Shown here piece after piece: positions 21,615 to 30,458 of a stretch of 64,000 nucleotides of DNA. The translations under genes and the position numbers were made by a program. The notes beneath the pieces are model-generated. The model saw only the letters and a list, made by a program, of their open reading frames with translations. It was not told where the DNA came from and searched no databases. This DNA comes from Acinetobacter guillouiae CIP 63.46 (lineage in GTDB: Bacteria > Pseudomonadota > Gammaproteobacteria > Pseudomonadales > Moraxellaceae). The stretch lies in assembly GCF_000368145.1 (NCBI RefSeq), contig NZ_KB849282.1:255791-319790 (forward strand). Direction: 5' to 3'. The number at the start of each line of letters is the position of its first letter. Within the stretch, counting starts at the first letter, position 1.

Positions 21615-21980
21615 TTACTTAACAGTAACTGTAGCACCAGTTTCTTCAAGTTTTTTCTTAAGTTCTTCAGCTTCTTCTTTAGAAACGCCTTCTTTAAGAT
21701 TTGAAGGAGCGCCTTCTACTAAGTCTTTAGCTTCTTTCAAGCCAAGACCAGTAACTTCACGTACTGCTTTAATTACAGCAACTTTGTTAGCACCGAAAGA
21801 AGTCAATTCAACATTGAATTCTGATTGCTCTTCAGCAACAGCAGCAGCAGGACCTGCAGCTACAGCTACAGCAGCAGCTGATACGTTGAATTTCTCTTCG
21901 AAAGCAGAGATAAGTTCAACAAGTTCAAGAACAGTTTTTTCAGCAACTGCGTTTAAGATTTCTTCGTTAGTTAAAGCCAT
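21615..21980 (-). CDS. rplL: 50S ribosomal protein L7/L12
   Basis: The 121 residues form the stalk protein that recruits translation factors. An N-terminal dimerisation helix pair is followed by an Ala/Val/Pro-rich hinge (about 34-48) and a C-terminal domain with the conserved [24 protein letters not shown] stretch (split in two parts here). The hinge is rich in alanine, as is usual. It is 48 bases downstream of rplJ and is probably translated at a higher level than its neighbours, as is common for L7/L12. Confidence 0.97.
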   Translation of the reverse strand: MALTNEEILNAVAEKTVLELVELISAFEEKFNVSAAAVAVAAGPAAAVAEEQSEFNVELTSFGANKVAVIKAVREVTGLGLKEAKDLVEGAPSNLKEGVSKEEAEELKKKLEETGATVTVK

Positions 21981-22028
21981 GAGAATAACTCCAAATGGAT
22001 ATTGAATGGTGTGTGAAATTTATTAAGC

Positions 22029-22535
22029 TTATGCAGCTTCTGACTCGTTTTTCTCTTTGAGCGCTGTAATAAGGCGACCCAATTTCGAAATAGGAGCTTG
22101 AAGAACATTGGCAAGCATAGTAAGTGCTTTTTCTTGGTTCGGAAGATTCGCGATAACGCTAACGTCAGCACCTTGATAAAGTTTGCCGTCAAATGCAGCA
22201 GCTTTAAGTTCAAATGCTTTGTTAGTTTTAGCAAATTCTTCAAACAAGCGAGCAGCTGCGCCCATGTCATCTTCAGAAGTTGAAAAAGCTAGAATAGTTG
22301 GACCAACAAGGTTTTCGTCTAAGATATCAAATTGAGTACCTTCGAAAGCACGTTTAGCCAAAGTGTTACGCACGATACGTGTCTTAACACCTAACTTACG
22401 AGCTTCAACACGAAGTGTAGTCAATTGTTCAACTGTTAAACCTTGGTAGTCAGCAACAACAGCAGCAAACGCGGTAGAAGCAACTTCATTTACTTCCGCA
22501 ACGATCTGTTTTTTGTCTTCGATAAGAAGAGCCAT
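22029..22535 (-). CDS. rplJ: 50S ribosomal protein L10
   Basis: The 168 residues form the L10 stalk base that binds L7/L12 dimers. The start at MALLIEDKKQIV (22535) has AGGAGG 7 bases before it. The frame stays open 31 codons upstream, but that stretch is the regulatory leader. The motif RNTLAKRAFEGT and the C-terminal helical L12-binding tail (ALKEKNESEAA) agree with the family. L10 is expected to repress its own message through the leader. Confidence 0.97.
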   Translation of the reverse strand: MALLIEDKKQIVAEVNEVASTAFAAVVADYQGLTVEQLTTLRVEARKLGVKTRIVRNTLAKRAFEGTQFDILDENLVGPTILAFSTSEDDMGAAARLFEEFAKTNKAFELKAAAFDGKLYQGADVSVIANLPNQEKALTMLANVLQAPISKLGRLITALKEKNESEAA

Positions 22536-22720
22536 TGTAAAACCTCCTAACGGTGATTTATGCAATCCACGGACTGCACTCCCAATTCGTAAATCAATCT
22601 CTTGACTTACACGCGGAGGAGGAATCAATCACACCACCGCGTCTACTCAGACTGGTATTTTAAGAAGCGAATCCGAAGACTCCCCTCGCCTGAGGTCTTT
22701 GACGCTGATAAATTTACATC
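22536..22720 (-). promoter_or_regulatory. L10 leader (autoregulatory mRNA structure)
   Basis: The 360-base gap between rplA and rplJ ends in an extended structured region. The clearest element is a hairpin with arms CCACCGCGT (22634-22642 as plus strand) and ACGCGGAGG (22611-22619). A second paired block (GAAGAC / GGTCTTT, 22674-22700) lies next to it, and the rplJ ribosome site AGGAGG follows. In other bacteria the L10-L12 complex binds such a leader to repress rplJL. I assign it from position and pairing, not from a covariance model. Confidence 0.65.
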
Positions 22721-22896
22721 TATCAATTCAAAGTCCGCCTGATGATCAACAAAGCCATGCTTTATCAATCCACAAGAAGAAAAGCTCAACCTCAATAGAA
22801 GCCATCACTCTTTCTTGCGTAAAATTTGAAGTAACACTTCAAATTTCACTCAGGACTTTAAAATTCTTTTATCGCAATATAATTATTGAAAAATAA

Positions 22897-23592
22897 TTAT
22901 TTAGAAACGTTTTGTACATCAACAACAAGACCAGGACCCATAGTTGAGCTCAAAGTGATCTTTTGGATGTAAATACCTTTAGAAGTGGCAGGTTTTGCTT
23001 TCTTAAGGTCAGCGATAAGCGCTTCAACGTTTGAACGAACAGCTTCAGCAGTGAAACCTACTTGACCGATCGCAGCGTGGATGATACCCGCTTTGTCTAC
23101 ACGGTAACGTGCTTGACCAGCTTTTGCATTTTTAACTGCAGTTGCTACGTCAGGAGTTACAGTACCCACTTTAGGGTTTGGCATTAAGCCACGTGGACCA
23201 AGGATCGTACCTAACTTACCAACAACACGCATTGCATCTGGAGCAGCAATCACAACGTCGAAGTCTAAGTTACCCGCTTGAATGCTTTCAGCAAGATCAT
23301 CAAAACCAACGATGTCCGCGCCTTCAGCTTTAGCAGCTTCAGCAGCAGCGCCTTGAGCAAACACAGCAACACGTACAGTTTTACCAGTACCTGCAGGAAG
23401 TGTAGTCGCGCCACGAACAACTTGGTCAGATTTACGAGGATCAACACCTAGGTTTACCGCAACATCCAAAGATTCTTTGAATTTTGCAGCAGGTAGGCTG
23501 CTAAGAACTTGTACTGCTTCTTCCAAAGTGTAAACTTTGTTTGCTTCAATAGCTGCAGCAATGGCTTTTTGACGTTTAGTTAACTTTGCCAT
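22897..23592 (-). CDS. rplA: 50S ribosomal protein L1
   Basis: The 231 residues form the L1 stalk protein near the E site. The family signature region [17 protein letters not shown] is present, and the length is normal. The gene lies three bases downstream of rplK, so the two are translationally linked. L1 commonly represses rplK-rplA by binding the L11 leader. A 12-bp hairpin (AAATTTGAAGT / ACTTCAAATTT, plus strand 22822-22846) follows within the intergenic region. Confidence 0.97.
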   Translation of the reverse strand: MAKLTKRQKAIAAAIEANKVYTLEEAVQVLSSLPAAKFKESLDVAVNLGVDPRKSDQVVRGATTLPAGTGKTVRVAVFAQGAAAEAAKAEGADIVGFDDLAESIQAGNLDFDVVIAAPDAMRVVGKLGTILGPRGLMPNPKVGTVTPDVATAVKNAKAGQARYRVDKAGIIHAAIGQVGFTAEAVRSNVEALIADLKKAKPATSKGIYIQKITLSSTMGPGLVVDVQNVSK

Positions 23593-23595
23593 GTC

Positions 23596-24024
23596 TTATA
23601 GCTCCACTTCCAAGCCCATAGAACGCGCAGAACCAGCAATGGTACGTACACGTGCGTCTAAATCAGCACCAGTTAAATCTGGTTCTTTAGTAGTCGCAAT
23701 TTCTTCTAACTGAGCGCGAGTCAACTTACCAACTTTAGTTTTGTTTGGTACAGCAGAACCCTTTTGGATACCAGCAGCTTTCTTAAGAAGAATCGCAGCA
23801 GGTGGAGTTTTCATGATGAATGTGAACGACTTATCGTTGTACACAGTGATCACTACAGGAATTGGAAGACCTTGTTCAACTTTTTGTGTAGCAGCATTGA
23901 ATTCTTTACAGAATGCCATGATGTTAACACCACGTTGACCTAGTGCAGGACCAATCGGTGGAGATGGATTCGCTTTACCAGCTGGAACTTGCAGCTTGAT
24001 ATAGCCGTCAATCTTCTTAGCCAT
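23596..24024 (-). CDS. rplK: 50S ribosomal protein L11
   Basis: The 142 residues form L11, which binds the GTPase-associated centre of 23S rRNA. The N-terminal proline-rich loop [20 protein letters not shown] and the C-terminal RNA-binding [11 protein letters not shown] motif are clear. It is the first gene of the rplK-rplA pair and is separated from nusG by 117 bases that hold a hairpin. Confidence 0.97.
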   Translation of the reverse strand: MAKKIDGYIKLQVPAGKANPSPPIGPALGQRGVNIMAFCKEFNAATQKVEQGLPIPVVITVYNDKSFTFIMKTPPAAILLKKAAGIQKGSAVPNKTKVGKLTRAQLEEIATTKEPDLTGADLDARVRTIAGSARSMGLEVEL

Positions 24025-24141
24025 TTCAAATTACCTCTGGGTACAAACGCCTTTTAGAGCTCCCCAACATTTCAAGTAACGATACCGTTACAACAACAAT
24101 GCCCGATCCATAACAAATCGGGCGCTTTCAAACAGTGCAAA
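24025..24141 (-). promoter_or_regulatory. nusG-rplK intergenic region with hairpin
   Basis: The gap holds the stem GCCCGAT / ATCGGGC (24101-24123). On the minus strand no long T run follows, so it may be a partial terminator, an mRNA processing site, or part of an L1-responsive leader for rplK. The sequence after it, GGGGAGCTC...CCCAGAGG, could pair. The function was not determined. Confidence 0.35.
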
Positions 24142-24675
24142 TTAAATTGTTTTTTCGACTTGGCGAAATTCCAATTCAACTTGAGTTGGTCGATTAAATA
24201 CATTAATCGTCAACGTTAAACGTGATTTTTCGTACTGAACTTCTTCCACCACACCTTTAAAGTCTGTGAATGGACCGTCAGTAACAAGTAATTCTTCACC
24301 CGGCTCAAACATCGTCTTAGGACGAGGTGCTTCACCTTTATTGTGTACACGTGCAAGAATCGCATCAGCTTCTTTTTGCGTAATTGGTGCTGGCTTTTCA
24401 GCTGTACCACCGATGAAACCTAATACTTTTGGACATTCTTTAACAATGTGCCAAGTTTCATCATTCATTTCCATTTCAACTAACACATAGCCAGGAAAGA
24501 ATTTACGCTCTGATTTACGCTTCTTACCATCCTTCATCTCTACCACTTCTTCGGTAGGAACAAGGACTTCACCAAAACTATCAGCAACAGCGCTACGCTG
24601 GATTCGATCATTAAGTGAACGCATCACTTGTTTTTCATAACCTGAATAGGCATGAATAATGTACCAACGTTTCAT
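24142..24675 (-). CDS. nusG: transcription antitermination factor NusG
   Basis: The 177 residues show an NGN domain ([16 protein letters not shown] at the N terminus) and a C-terminal KOW domain with the usual [13 protein letters not shown] turn. NusG couples RNA polymerase to the leading ribosome and to Rho. It is seven bases downstream of secE, the conserved secE-nusG pair. Confidence 0.97.
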   Translation of the reverse strand: MKRWYIIHAYSGYEKQVMRSLNDRIQRSAVADSFGEVLVPTEEVVEMKDGKKRKSERKFFPGYVLVEMEMNDETWHIVKECPKVLGFIGGTAEKPAPITQKEADAILARVHNKGEAPRPKTMFEPGEELLVTDGPFTDFKGVVEEVQYEKSRLTLTINVFNRPTQVELEFRQVEKTI

Positions 24676-24682
24676 AGCTCTC

Positions 24683-25123
24683 TTACCCGATAATAAACTT
24701 CATAAACCAACCGATGATATAGTCAAAACACCACAAAATAATTGCGGCAACTACAACAACGAGGAGAACTTGCCATGAAGTGGTTACTGTTTCATGTTTC
24801 GTAGGCCATGTAACTCGACGCAATTCGATACGAGAGTCTTTAAGCAAACGAACAAAGCCTTTGCCTTGATGGGTGGCGTATAATAAACCTAAAGCTACGA
24901 TGATACAAGCTAAAATTACCCCAATACGCACCCAGACACTATTTGCAGGTGCCCAATACGCTGGAAGATATTGATTTGTCATCAACGCACCGCCAAATAA
25001 AGCCAATGCTATGATCCACAAAATAAAATCAAATGGAGAACTTGTCTTCACCATTTCAGCAGAATTGTTGCTTTGAGGAATTGCCGCGCCGCCCATTGCG
25101 TCACGTGATTTATCATTCGACAT
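24683..25123 (-). CDS. secE: preprotein translocase subunit SecE
   Basis: SecE clamps SecY in the Sec translocon. The 146 residues contain three membrane segments (about 30-47, 62-83 and 115-143), as in the three-helix form found in enteric bacteria. The SecE-characteristic amphipathic stretch [13 protein letters not shown] precedes the last segment. It is transcribed with nusG and follows tRNA-Trp. Confidence 0.95.
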   Translation of the reverse strand: MSNDKSRDAMGGAAIPQSNNSAEMVKTSSPFDFILWIIALALFGGALMTNQYLPAYWAPANSVWVRIGVILACIIVALGLLYATHQGKGFVRLLKDSRIELRRVTWPTKHETVTTSWQVLLVVVVAAIILWCFDYIIGWFMKFIIG

Positions 25124-25197
25124 TTTTGTACTCGTCGTAGGTTTCGCGACTTATTATATGACCAGTTTAGCCGACATCAAGTTTTTTATTTAAAAAA

Positions 25198-25273
25198 TGG
25201 CAGGTCAGGAGGGACTCGAACCCCCAACATTCGGTTTTGGAGACCGACGCTCTACCAATTGAACTACTGACCT
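25198..25273 (-). tRNA. tRNA-Trp (CCA)
   Basis: A 76-base cloverleaf read on the minus strand, with acceptor AGGTCAG / CTGACCT, discriminator G and an encoded CCA end. The anticodon loop CTCCAAA reads CCA. It is placed between tuf and secE, a conserved position. Confidence 0.97.
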
Positions 25274-25280
25274 ATAAACA

Positions 25281-25304
25281 AACCGAGAGCCTAAACTCTC
25301 GGTT
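25281..25304 (-). terminator. hairpin after tuf
   Basis: The stem AACCGAGAG / CTCTCGGTT has a 6-base loop, 20 bases beyond the tuf stop. The T run after it is weak, so read-through into tRNA-Trp and secE-nusG is plausible. Confidence 0.6.
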
Positions 25305-25323
25305 AGAACAAACATATTAGCGG

Positions 25324-26514
25324 TTATGCAGTTACTTTAGCAACTACACCAGCACCAACTGTACGACCACCTTCACGGATCGCAAAACGTAGACCTGGGT
25401 CCATTGCGATTGGGTGAATTAGTTCTACTGACATTTCAACGTTGTCACCTGGCATAACCATTTCAACGCCGTCTTGTAATTGGATTGCACCAGTTACGTC
25501 AGTTGTACGGAAGTAGAACTGTGGACGGTAACCGTTAAGGAACGGAGTATGACGACCACCTTCTTCTTTAGAAAGTACATATACTTCTGCGTCGAATTTA
25601 GTGTGCGGCTTGATTGTACCTGGTTTAGCAAGTACTTGACCACGTTGTACGTCTTCACGCTTAGTACCACGTAAAAGAACACCACAGTTCTCGCCCGCAC
25701 GACCTTCGTCAAGAAGTTTACGGAACATTTCTACGCCAGTTACAGTTGTTTTAACTGTATCTTTGATACCAACGATTTCAACTTCTTCGCCGACTTTAAC
25801 GATACCAGATTCTACACGACCTGTTACCACTGTACCACGACCAGAAATAGAGAATACATCTTCGATTGGCATCAAGAATGCTTTATCGATAGCACGTTCT
25901 GGTTCTGGAATATAAGAATCAAGCGCTTCAACAAGTGCAAGTACAGCTGATTCGCCATATTGACCAGCATCACCATTAAGTGCAGCAAGTGCTGAACCAC
26001 GGATGATAGGAGTGTCATCACCAGGGAAGTCATAAGTAGAAAGAAGTTCACGAACTTCCATTTCTACTAATTCAAGTAATTCTTCATCATCAACAAGGTC
26101 ACACTTGTTAAGGAATACAAGAATATAAGGTACACCTACTTGGCGAGAAAGAAGGATGTGTTCACGAGTCTGTGGCATTGGACCATCAGTCGCAGCACAT
26201 ACAAGGATCGCACCGTCCATCTGAGCAGCACCAGTAATCATGTTTTTAACATAATCGGCGTGACCTGGGCAGTCTACGTGAGCGTAGTGACGAATTGGAG
26301 AATCGTATTCTACGTGTGAAGTATTAATTGTAATACCACGTGCTTTTTCTTCTGGTGCAGAATCGATTGCTGCGTAGTCTTTAGCTTCACCGCCGTAAGT
26401 TTTTGCACAAATTGTTGCAATTGCAGCAGTTAAAGTTGTTTTACCATGGTCGACGTGACCAATTGTACCCACGTTTACGTGTGGCTTATTACGTTCAAAC
26501 TTAGCCTTAGCCAT
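25324..26514 (-). CDS. tuf: elongation factor Tu
   Basis: The 396 residues form EF-Tu, which delivers aminoacyl-tRNA to the ribosome. It shows the G1 loop GHVDHGKTT, the DCPGHADY motif, the NKCD motif and the SALAALNGD region, and the C-terminal [12 protein letters not shown] end. The start at [12 protein letters not shown] (26514) is preceded by AGGAAGAG; the longer frame to 26541 is not likely. It follows four tRNA genes, as tufB does in E. coli. A second tuf may exist elsewhere. Confidence 0.98.
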   Translation of the reverse strand: MAKAKFERNKPHVNVGTIGHVDHGKTTLTAAIATICAKTYGGEAKDYAAIDSAPEEKARGITINTSHVEYDSPIRHYAHVDCPGHADYVKNMITGAAQMDGAILVCAATDGPMPQTREHILLSRQVGVPYILVFLNKCDLVDDEELLELVEMEVRELLSTYDFPGDDTPIIRGSALAALNGDAGQYGESAVLALVEALDSYIPEPERAIDKAFLMPIEDVFSISGRGTVVTGRVESGIVKVGEEVEIVGIKDTVKTTVTGVEMFRKLLDEGRAGENCGVLLRGTKREDVQRGQVLAKPGTIKPHTKFDAEVYVLSKEEGGRHTPFLNGYRPQFYFRTTDVTGAIQLQDGVEMVMPGDNVEMSVELIHPIAMDPGLRFAIREGGRTVGAGVVAKVTA

Positions 26515-26658
26515 TTGCTCTTCCTCGTTTATGTCGAACACGAGTTAAACAACTCAGCATCGACAATCGTCTAAAAAACTAGACACCTAATACTTGAAAA
26601 GCAGACTAATAAGCCTGCTTTTGAGAAACTAGTGTAGAATAATCTACCAAATTGTATC

Positions 26659-26733
<75 letters not shown>

Positions 26734-26744
26734 ATCATCTTCGA

Positions 26745-26820
26745 TGGAGCGGGAGACGAGGGTCGAACTCGCGACATGTAGCTTGGAAGGCTACCGCTCT
26801 ACCAACTGAGCTACTCCCGC
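26745..26820 (-). tRNA. tRNA-Gly (UCC)
   Basis: A 76-base cloverleaf on the minus strand with acceptor GCGGGAG / CTCCCGC. The anticodon loop CTTCCAA reads TCC, and CCA is encoded. It is the third of the four-tRNA run. Confidence 0.97.
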
Positions 26821-26853
26821 TTAATGTTGGTAATTAACCACTTATCGAAGTAA

Positions 26854-26937
26854 TGGTGGTGAGAGAAGGATTCGAACCTTCGAAACTTTCGTGGCAGAGT
26901 TACAGTCTGCTCCCTTTGACCGCTCGGGAATCTCACC
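26854..26937 (-). tRNA. tRNA-Tyr (GUA)
   Basis: An 84-base class II tRNA with a variable arm, read on the minus strand. The anticodon stem GCAGA / TCTGC encloses CTGTAAC, giving GTA, and CCA is encoded. Confidence 0.97.
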
Positions 26938-26990
26938 TTTACACTTACTTTCAGTGTCGTTCTTCAATATTATAACACAAAACCTTAAGA

Positions 26991-27066
<76 letters not shown>

Positions 27067-27107
27067 GTTTCTTAGTGTTTCGTACGTTTCGTATCGGAAC
27101 GGTGTGC

Positions 27108-27135
27108 AGTTTAGCAAAACTCAGAATCCTTGCAA
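27108..27135 (-). promoter_or_regulatory. promoter of the tRNA-tuf operon
   Basis: On the minus strand, TTGCAA (27130-27135) is followed by a 16-base spacer and TAAACT (27108-27113), about 40 bases before the first tRNA. This is a good match to a sigma-70 promoter. Confidence 0.6.
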
Positions 27136-27164
27136 GTGTTTTTTGCAAAAAAAACCTCAAAAAC

Positions 27165-28658
27165 TCATAAAATCAATCCGTTTGACGATAATTCAACCGC
27201 TTTGATCACTGCGCGAGCTTTTATTTGGGTTTCATTCCACTCTGATTCAGGATTTGAGTCGACAACCAAGCCTGCACCAGCCTGTACATAGACCTTATTT
27301 TCACGAATAACACAGGTTCTGATCGCAATCGACATGTCCATTTCGCCATGCCAGCCCAAATAACCCACTGCGCCACCAAAAATTCCACGTTTTACCGGCT
27401 CAACTTCGTCAATAATTTCCATTGCACGAATCTTTGGGGCACCTGAAAGCGTGCCTGCTGGAAAAGTTGCCTTAAAAACATCCAAAGCATCGACATCATC
27501 CAACACTTCACCTTGTACATTGGAAACAATATGCATGACATGTGAATAACGTTCGATCACCATTTGATCAGTGACTTGCACTTTACCGATTTTCGAGACA
27601 CGCCCCACATCATTACGGCCTAAATCAATCAGCATTAAATGTTCCGCAATCTCTTTTTCATCGGAAAGCAAATCTTTTTCAAGCGCCAAATCTTCTTCTT
27701 TGGTTTTTCCTCGCGGACGTGTACCTGCGAGCGGACGTACAGTCGCGATCCCATTTTCGAGTCGAGAAAGAATTTCCGGTGAAGACCCTACGATATGGAA
27801 CGGCTTTTGATCTAAAAGGGTCTGCCCTTGCACCAAAAATAAATACGGTGATGGATTGAGATGTCGTAATGCGCGATAAACCTGTAAAGGCTCACCATCA
27901 AAATCCGACACCATACGATGCCCAGGAACAACCTGCATCACATCACCAGCACGGATGTATTCTTTAACTTTCTCAATTGACTCAAGGAATTTGTCATGCC
28001 CAGTCAGTGACTCAAAATGCGGAGCGGTATGTTTTTTAGCAACCAAGCTGATTGGCATAGCCAATAATGCCTCAATCTCATCCAGCTGTTGCTGAGCCTT
28101 GGCATAAGCCTCTGTATCATTAACATCTGCATGTACGATTAAAAACAAAGTATCTTTTAAGTTATCAAACACAATGACGGTTTTAGACAACATCATCCAT
28201 AAGTCAGGCAGTCCAACGGGATCCGCCTCAGGCACATTCTTTAACCGTGGCTCAATATAACGTACTGCGTCATAGCCAAAGTAGCCCACCAAGCCGCCAG
28301 TAAAATTAGGTAGTGCGGGTAAATCTTGCTGGGTGGGTACTTTAAACTGCGCTTGAAAATCACGGATATATTGAAAGGGATCTGCACATGGCTGGGTATC
28401 TATCGAGCCATCTACCGATTTTATCGTGAGCTGTCCTGCATTACAGGAAAATACGATTGACTCACCCAGTCCAATAATTGAATATCTTGCCCAGTTTTCA
28501 CCACCTTCGACAGATTCAAAAAGATAGGCTTGTTGATGCTGTTTTAAACGTGCAAATACAGACAATGGCGTATCTGTATCGGCTAAGCGTTGGCGGTATA
28601 CAGGGATAAGGTTATAACCCGCTGATTTTAGTTGTTCAAATTGCGCTAAGGTTGTCAT
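27165..28658 (-). CDS. trpE: anthranilate synthase component I
   Basis: The 497 residues catalyse chorismate to anthranilate with the TrpG glutamine amidotransferase, the first step of tryptophan synthesis. The N-terminal feedback-inhibition segment FESVEGGENWARYSIIG, the motif PFHIVGSSPEIL and the chorismate-binding core LAGTRPRG and GTLSGAPKIRAMEIIDE are present. It follows gph with a 130-base gap, an order also found in pseudomonads. No trpG is nearby, so the partner subunit lies elsewhere. Confidence 0.96.
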   Translation of the reverse strand: MTTLAQFEQLKSAGYNLIPVYRQRLADTDTPLSVFARLKQHQQAYLFESVEGGENWARYSIIGLGESIVFSCNAGQLTIKSVDGSIDTQPCADPFQYIRDFQAQFKVPTQQDLPALPNFTGGLVGYFGYDAVRYIEPRLKNVPEADPVGLPDLWMMLSKTVIVFDNLKDTLFLIVHADVNDTEAYAKAQQQLDEIEALLAMPISLVAKKHTAPHFESLTGHDKFLESIEKVKEYIRAGDVMQVVPGHRMVSDFDGEPLQVYRALRHLNPSPYLFLVQGQTLLDQKPFHIVGSSPEILSRLENGIATVRPLAGTRPRGKTKEEDLALEKDLLSDEKEIAEHLMLIDLGRNDVGRVSKIGKVQVTDQMVIERYSHVMHIVSNVQGEVLDDVDALDVFKATFPAGTLSGAPKIRAMEIIDEVEPVKRGIFGGAVGYLGWHGEMDMSIAIRTCVIRENKVYVQAGAGLVVDSNPESEWNETQIKARAVIKAVELSSNGLIL

Positions 28659-28788
28659 CAGGAATTCTCTCTATTTTCGATAATACTAAGTATGGATGTC
28701 TCTGCATTTCACTTAGTGACGCCATCGAAAAGTGCGTTTGCTATTCATTCCTCTTCCCTTTTTTCGCAACAATTTAAATATACCGGTG

Positions 28789-29457
28789 TTAAGCCAAAAG
28801 CTCTGTTAAATCATCCACCACTTGTTGTGGTTGACAGAGTTGAATATCTTCACCGTGATTATAACCATAGCTGACCACAATACAATCAACCTCTGCACGG
28901 CGTGCAGCCTCGACATCATTACTTGAATCGCCAATCATCAAGGTTTTGTCCGTTGATGACTGATAAGTTTCAACACAATACAACAATGGTTTTGGATGAG
29001 GTTTGCGCACTTCAAAACGATCACCACCTATTACATCGACAAAATAGTGATCCATTTGCAATTCTTCTAAGATTTTTCGAGCGGGCTGTTCTGGTTTATT
29101 GGTCACACAAATCAATTTCTTATTGTTTTCAATTCCCCATTCTAAAAATTCTAAAATTCCAGAGAATGGTTTGGTATCGACACAAGGTTCTGCATTGTAA
29201 ATTTCCAAGAATGTATCCAAAAGCTGTTGATGCAGTACAGGATCCACCTCACCCTTTAAATACTTCAATGTACTTTCACAAAATAATGAGGTGCCTTTAC
29301 CAATCCAAACCCGAACCTGTTGTTCAGTGACTTGGGGTAAGTTCAAACGCGCTAGACTTAAGTTCATGGCACGATATAAATCAAATGCTGAATCAACCAA
29401 GGTCCCATCCAAATCAAATAAAATCAGTTCGCGTTGGTCTAGCTTTGCCACATTCAT
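28789..29457 (-). CDS. gph: phosphoglycolate phosphatase (HAD family)
   Basis: The 222 residues form a HAD hydrolase that removes phosphate from 2-phosphoglycolate, a by-product of DNA repair. Motif I is FDLDGTLVDS (about 14-23), motif II VTNKP, and motif IV GDSSNDVEAA. An alpha-helical cap is inserted between motifs I and II. The gene precedes trpE on the same strand. Related HAD phosphatases with other sugar-phosphate substrates are possible, but the gph-trpE pairing supports this name. Confidence 0.87.
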   Translation of the reverse strand: MNVAKLDQRELILFDLDGTLVDSAFDLYRAMNLSLARLNLPQVTEQQVRVWIGKGTSLFCESTLKYLKGEVDPVLHQQLLDTFLEIYNAEPCVDTKPFSGILEFLEWGIENNKKLICVTNKPEQPARKILEELQMDHYFVDVIGGDRFEVRKPHPKPLLYCVETYQSSTDKTLMIGDSSNDVEAARRAEVDCIVVSYGYNHGEDIQLCQPQQVVDDLTELLA

Positions 29458-29509
29458 GATTTACACCTAAATCGAGTTTTAATTTTTAAAAACGAAAATA
29501 CAAAAAACA

Positions 29510-29531
29510 AAGGCATGCGATTGCATGCCTT
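29510..29531 (-). terminator. terminator of the FHA gene
   Basis: The 9-bp stem AAGGCATGC / GCATGCCTT has a 4-base loop and is followed on the minus strand by a T-rich run. It lies about 20 bases after the stop of the FHA gene and before gph. Confidence 0.8.
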
Positions 29532-29551
29532 GAGTGTAGCGCATTCGCAAA

Positions 29552-30274
29552 TTATTTAAACAATAGCCATGCAATAATTGCCAAAATGATCAAAATCACC
29601 AGTGTTGCCAAACCTAACTTTGCATTTTTCTGGGTTTCGACATGTTCTTCTGCAACAAGTTCAGCTGCTTTGACCTGCTCTACTTTTGGTTGTGTAGCCG
29701 CATGAATATCAACACCTTCTGGAATTGGTGCAGGTTTAGGGATTGCTACACCAGACGGCATACCTTCACGGTTGATTTGAACATTGCTATCACGCTCTGA
29801 AAGCTCAGGCATGCCCTGTTCATTCATCTGGTCTGCCACTGTACGTTCTACTGGGGCAGCTGGTTTAATTTCAGCAGTCGCCACAGCCTCTGCAGGTTGT
29901 TGAACCGGCGTTTCTGCTGGAGCTACAACGGGTTGAACTTCAACCTCAGGCGCTGCCTGTTCAGGTTGCAAAACAACAGGTTTCACGGGTGCAAGCACAT
30001 TAAATTTAACACTGGCAAATTGAACAATATCACCATCCATCAACATTTTATCTTGATCGATACGGATATCATTCACAAAGGTACCATTGGATGACTTTAG
30101 ATCTTGAACCCAAAGCGCATCTTCTTTTAATAAGAATGCAGCATGGCGACGTGAAATTTCCGCAGCTTGTAATAACAGGTCTGCATCTTGATGGCGTCCA
30201 ACCAGCATATCACGGTCAATCGTGACTTCCTGCCCTTCTAACTCACCTGTAATTGCTTGTAATTTCCAAGTCAT
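29552..30274 (-). CDS. FHA-domain protein with C-terminal membrane anchor
   Basis: The 240 residues begin with a forkhead-associated domain (about 1-95). Its phosphothreonine-binding pattern is GRHQDADLLL, ISRRHAAF, SSNGTFVND and VQFASVKFNV. A Pro/Ala/Val/Glu-rich linker (about 98-200) follows, then one membrane segment (about 219-238) at the very C terminus, which would leave the FHA domain in the cytoplasm as a tail-anchored protein. FHA domains read phosphothreonine signals, but no kinase gene is in the window. Its partner is unknown. Confidence 0.85.
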   Translation of the reverse strand: MTWKLQAITGELEGQEVTIDRDMLVGRHQDADLLLQAAEISRRHAAFLLKEDALWVQDLKSSNGTFVNDIRIDQDKMLMDGDIVQFASVKFNVLAPVKPVVLQPEQAAPEVEVQPVVAPAETPVQQPAEAVATAEIKPAAPVERTVADQMNEQGMPELSERDSNVQINREGMPSGVAIPKPAPIPEGVDIHAATQPKVEQVKAAELVAEEHVETQKNAKLGLATLVILIILAIIAWLLFK

Positions 30275-30458
30275 GATTATCTTCCCATTCTAATTCAAGT
30301 CTATCTTAGCATGACATTTCTACAGTGCTAAATCAGCGCAAAACCAAGCTTTATGTTGCCCACGCCACAACAGAACACACCACAATACTTTAATAAGCTA
30401 TTTTAAATATCAAATAAAGCATGCGATTAGAAGCACTTGTTACGCGAAGCCCACAATG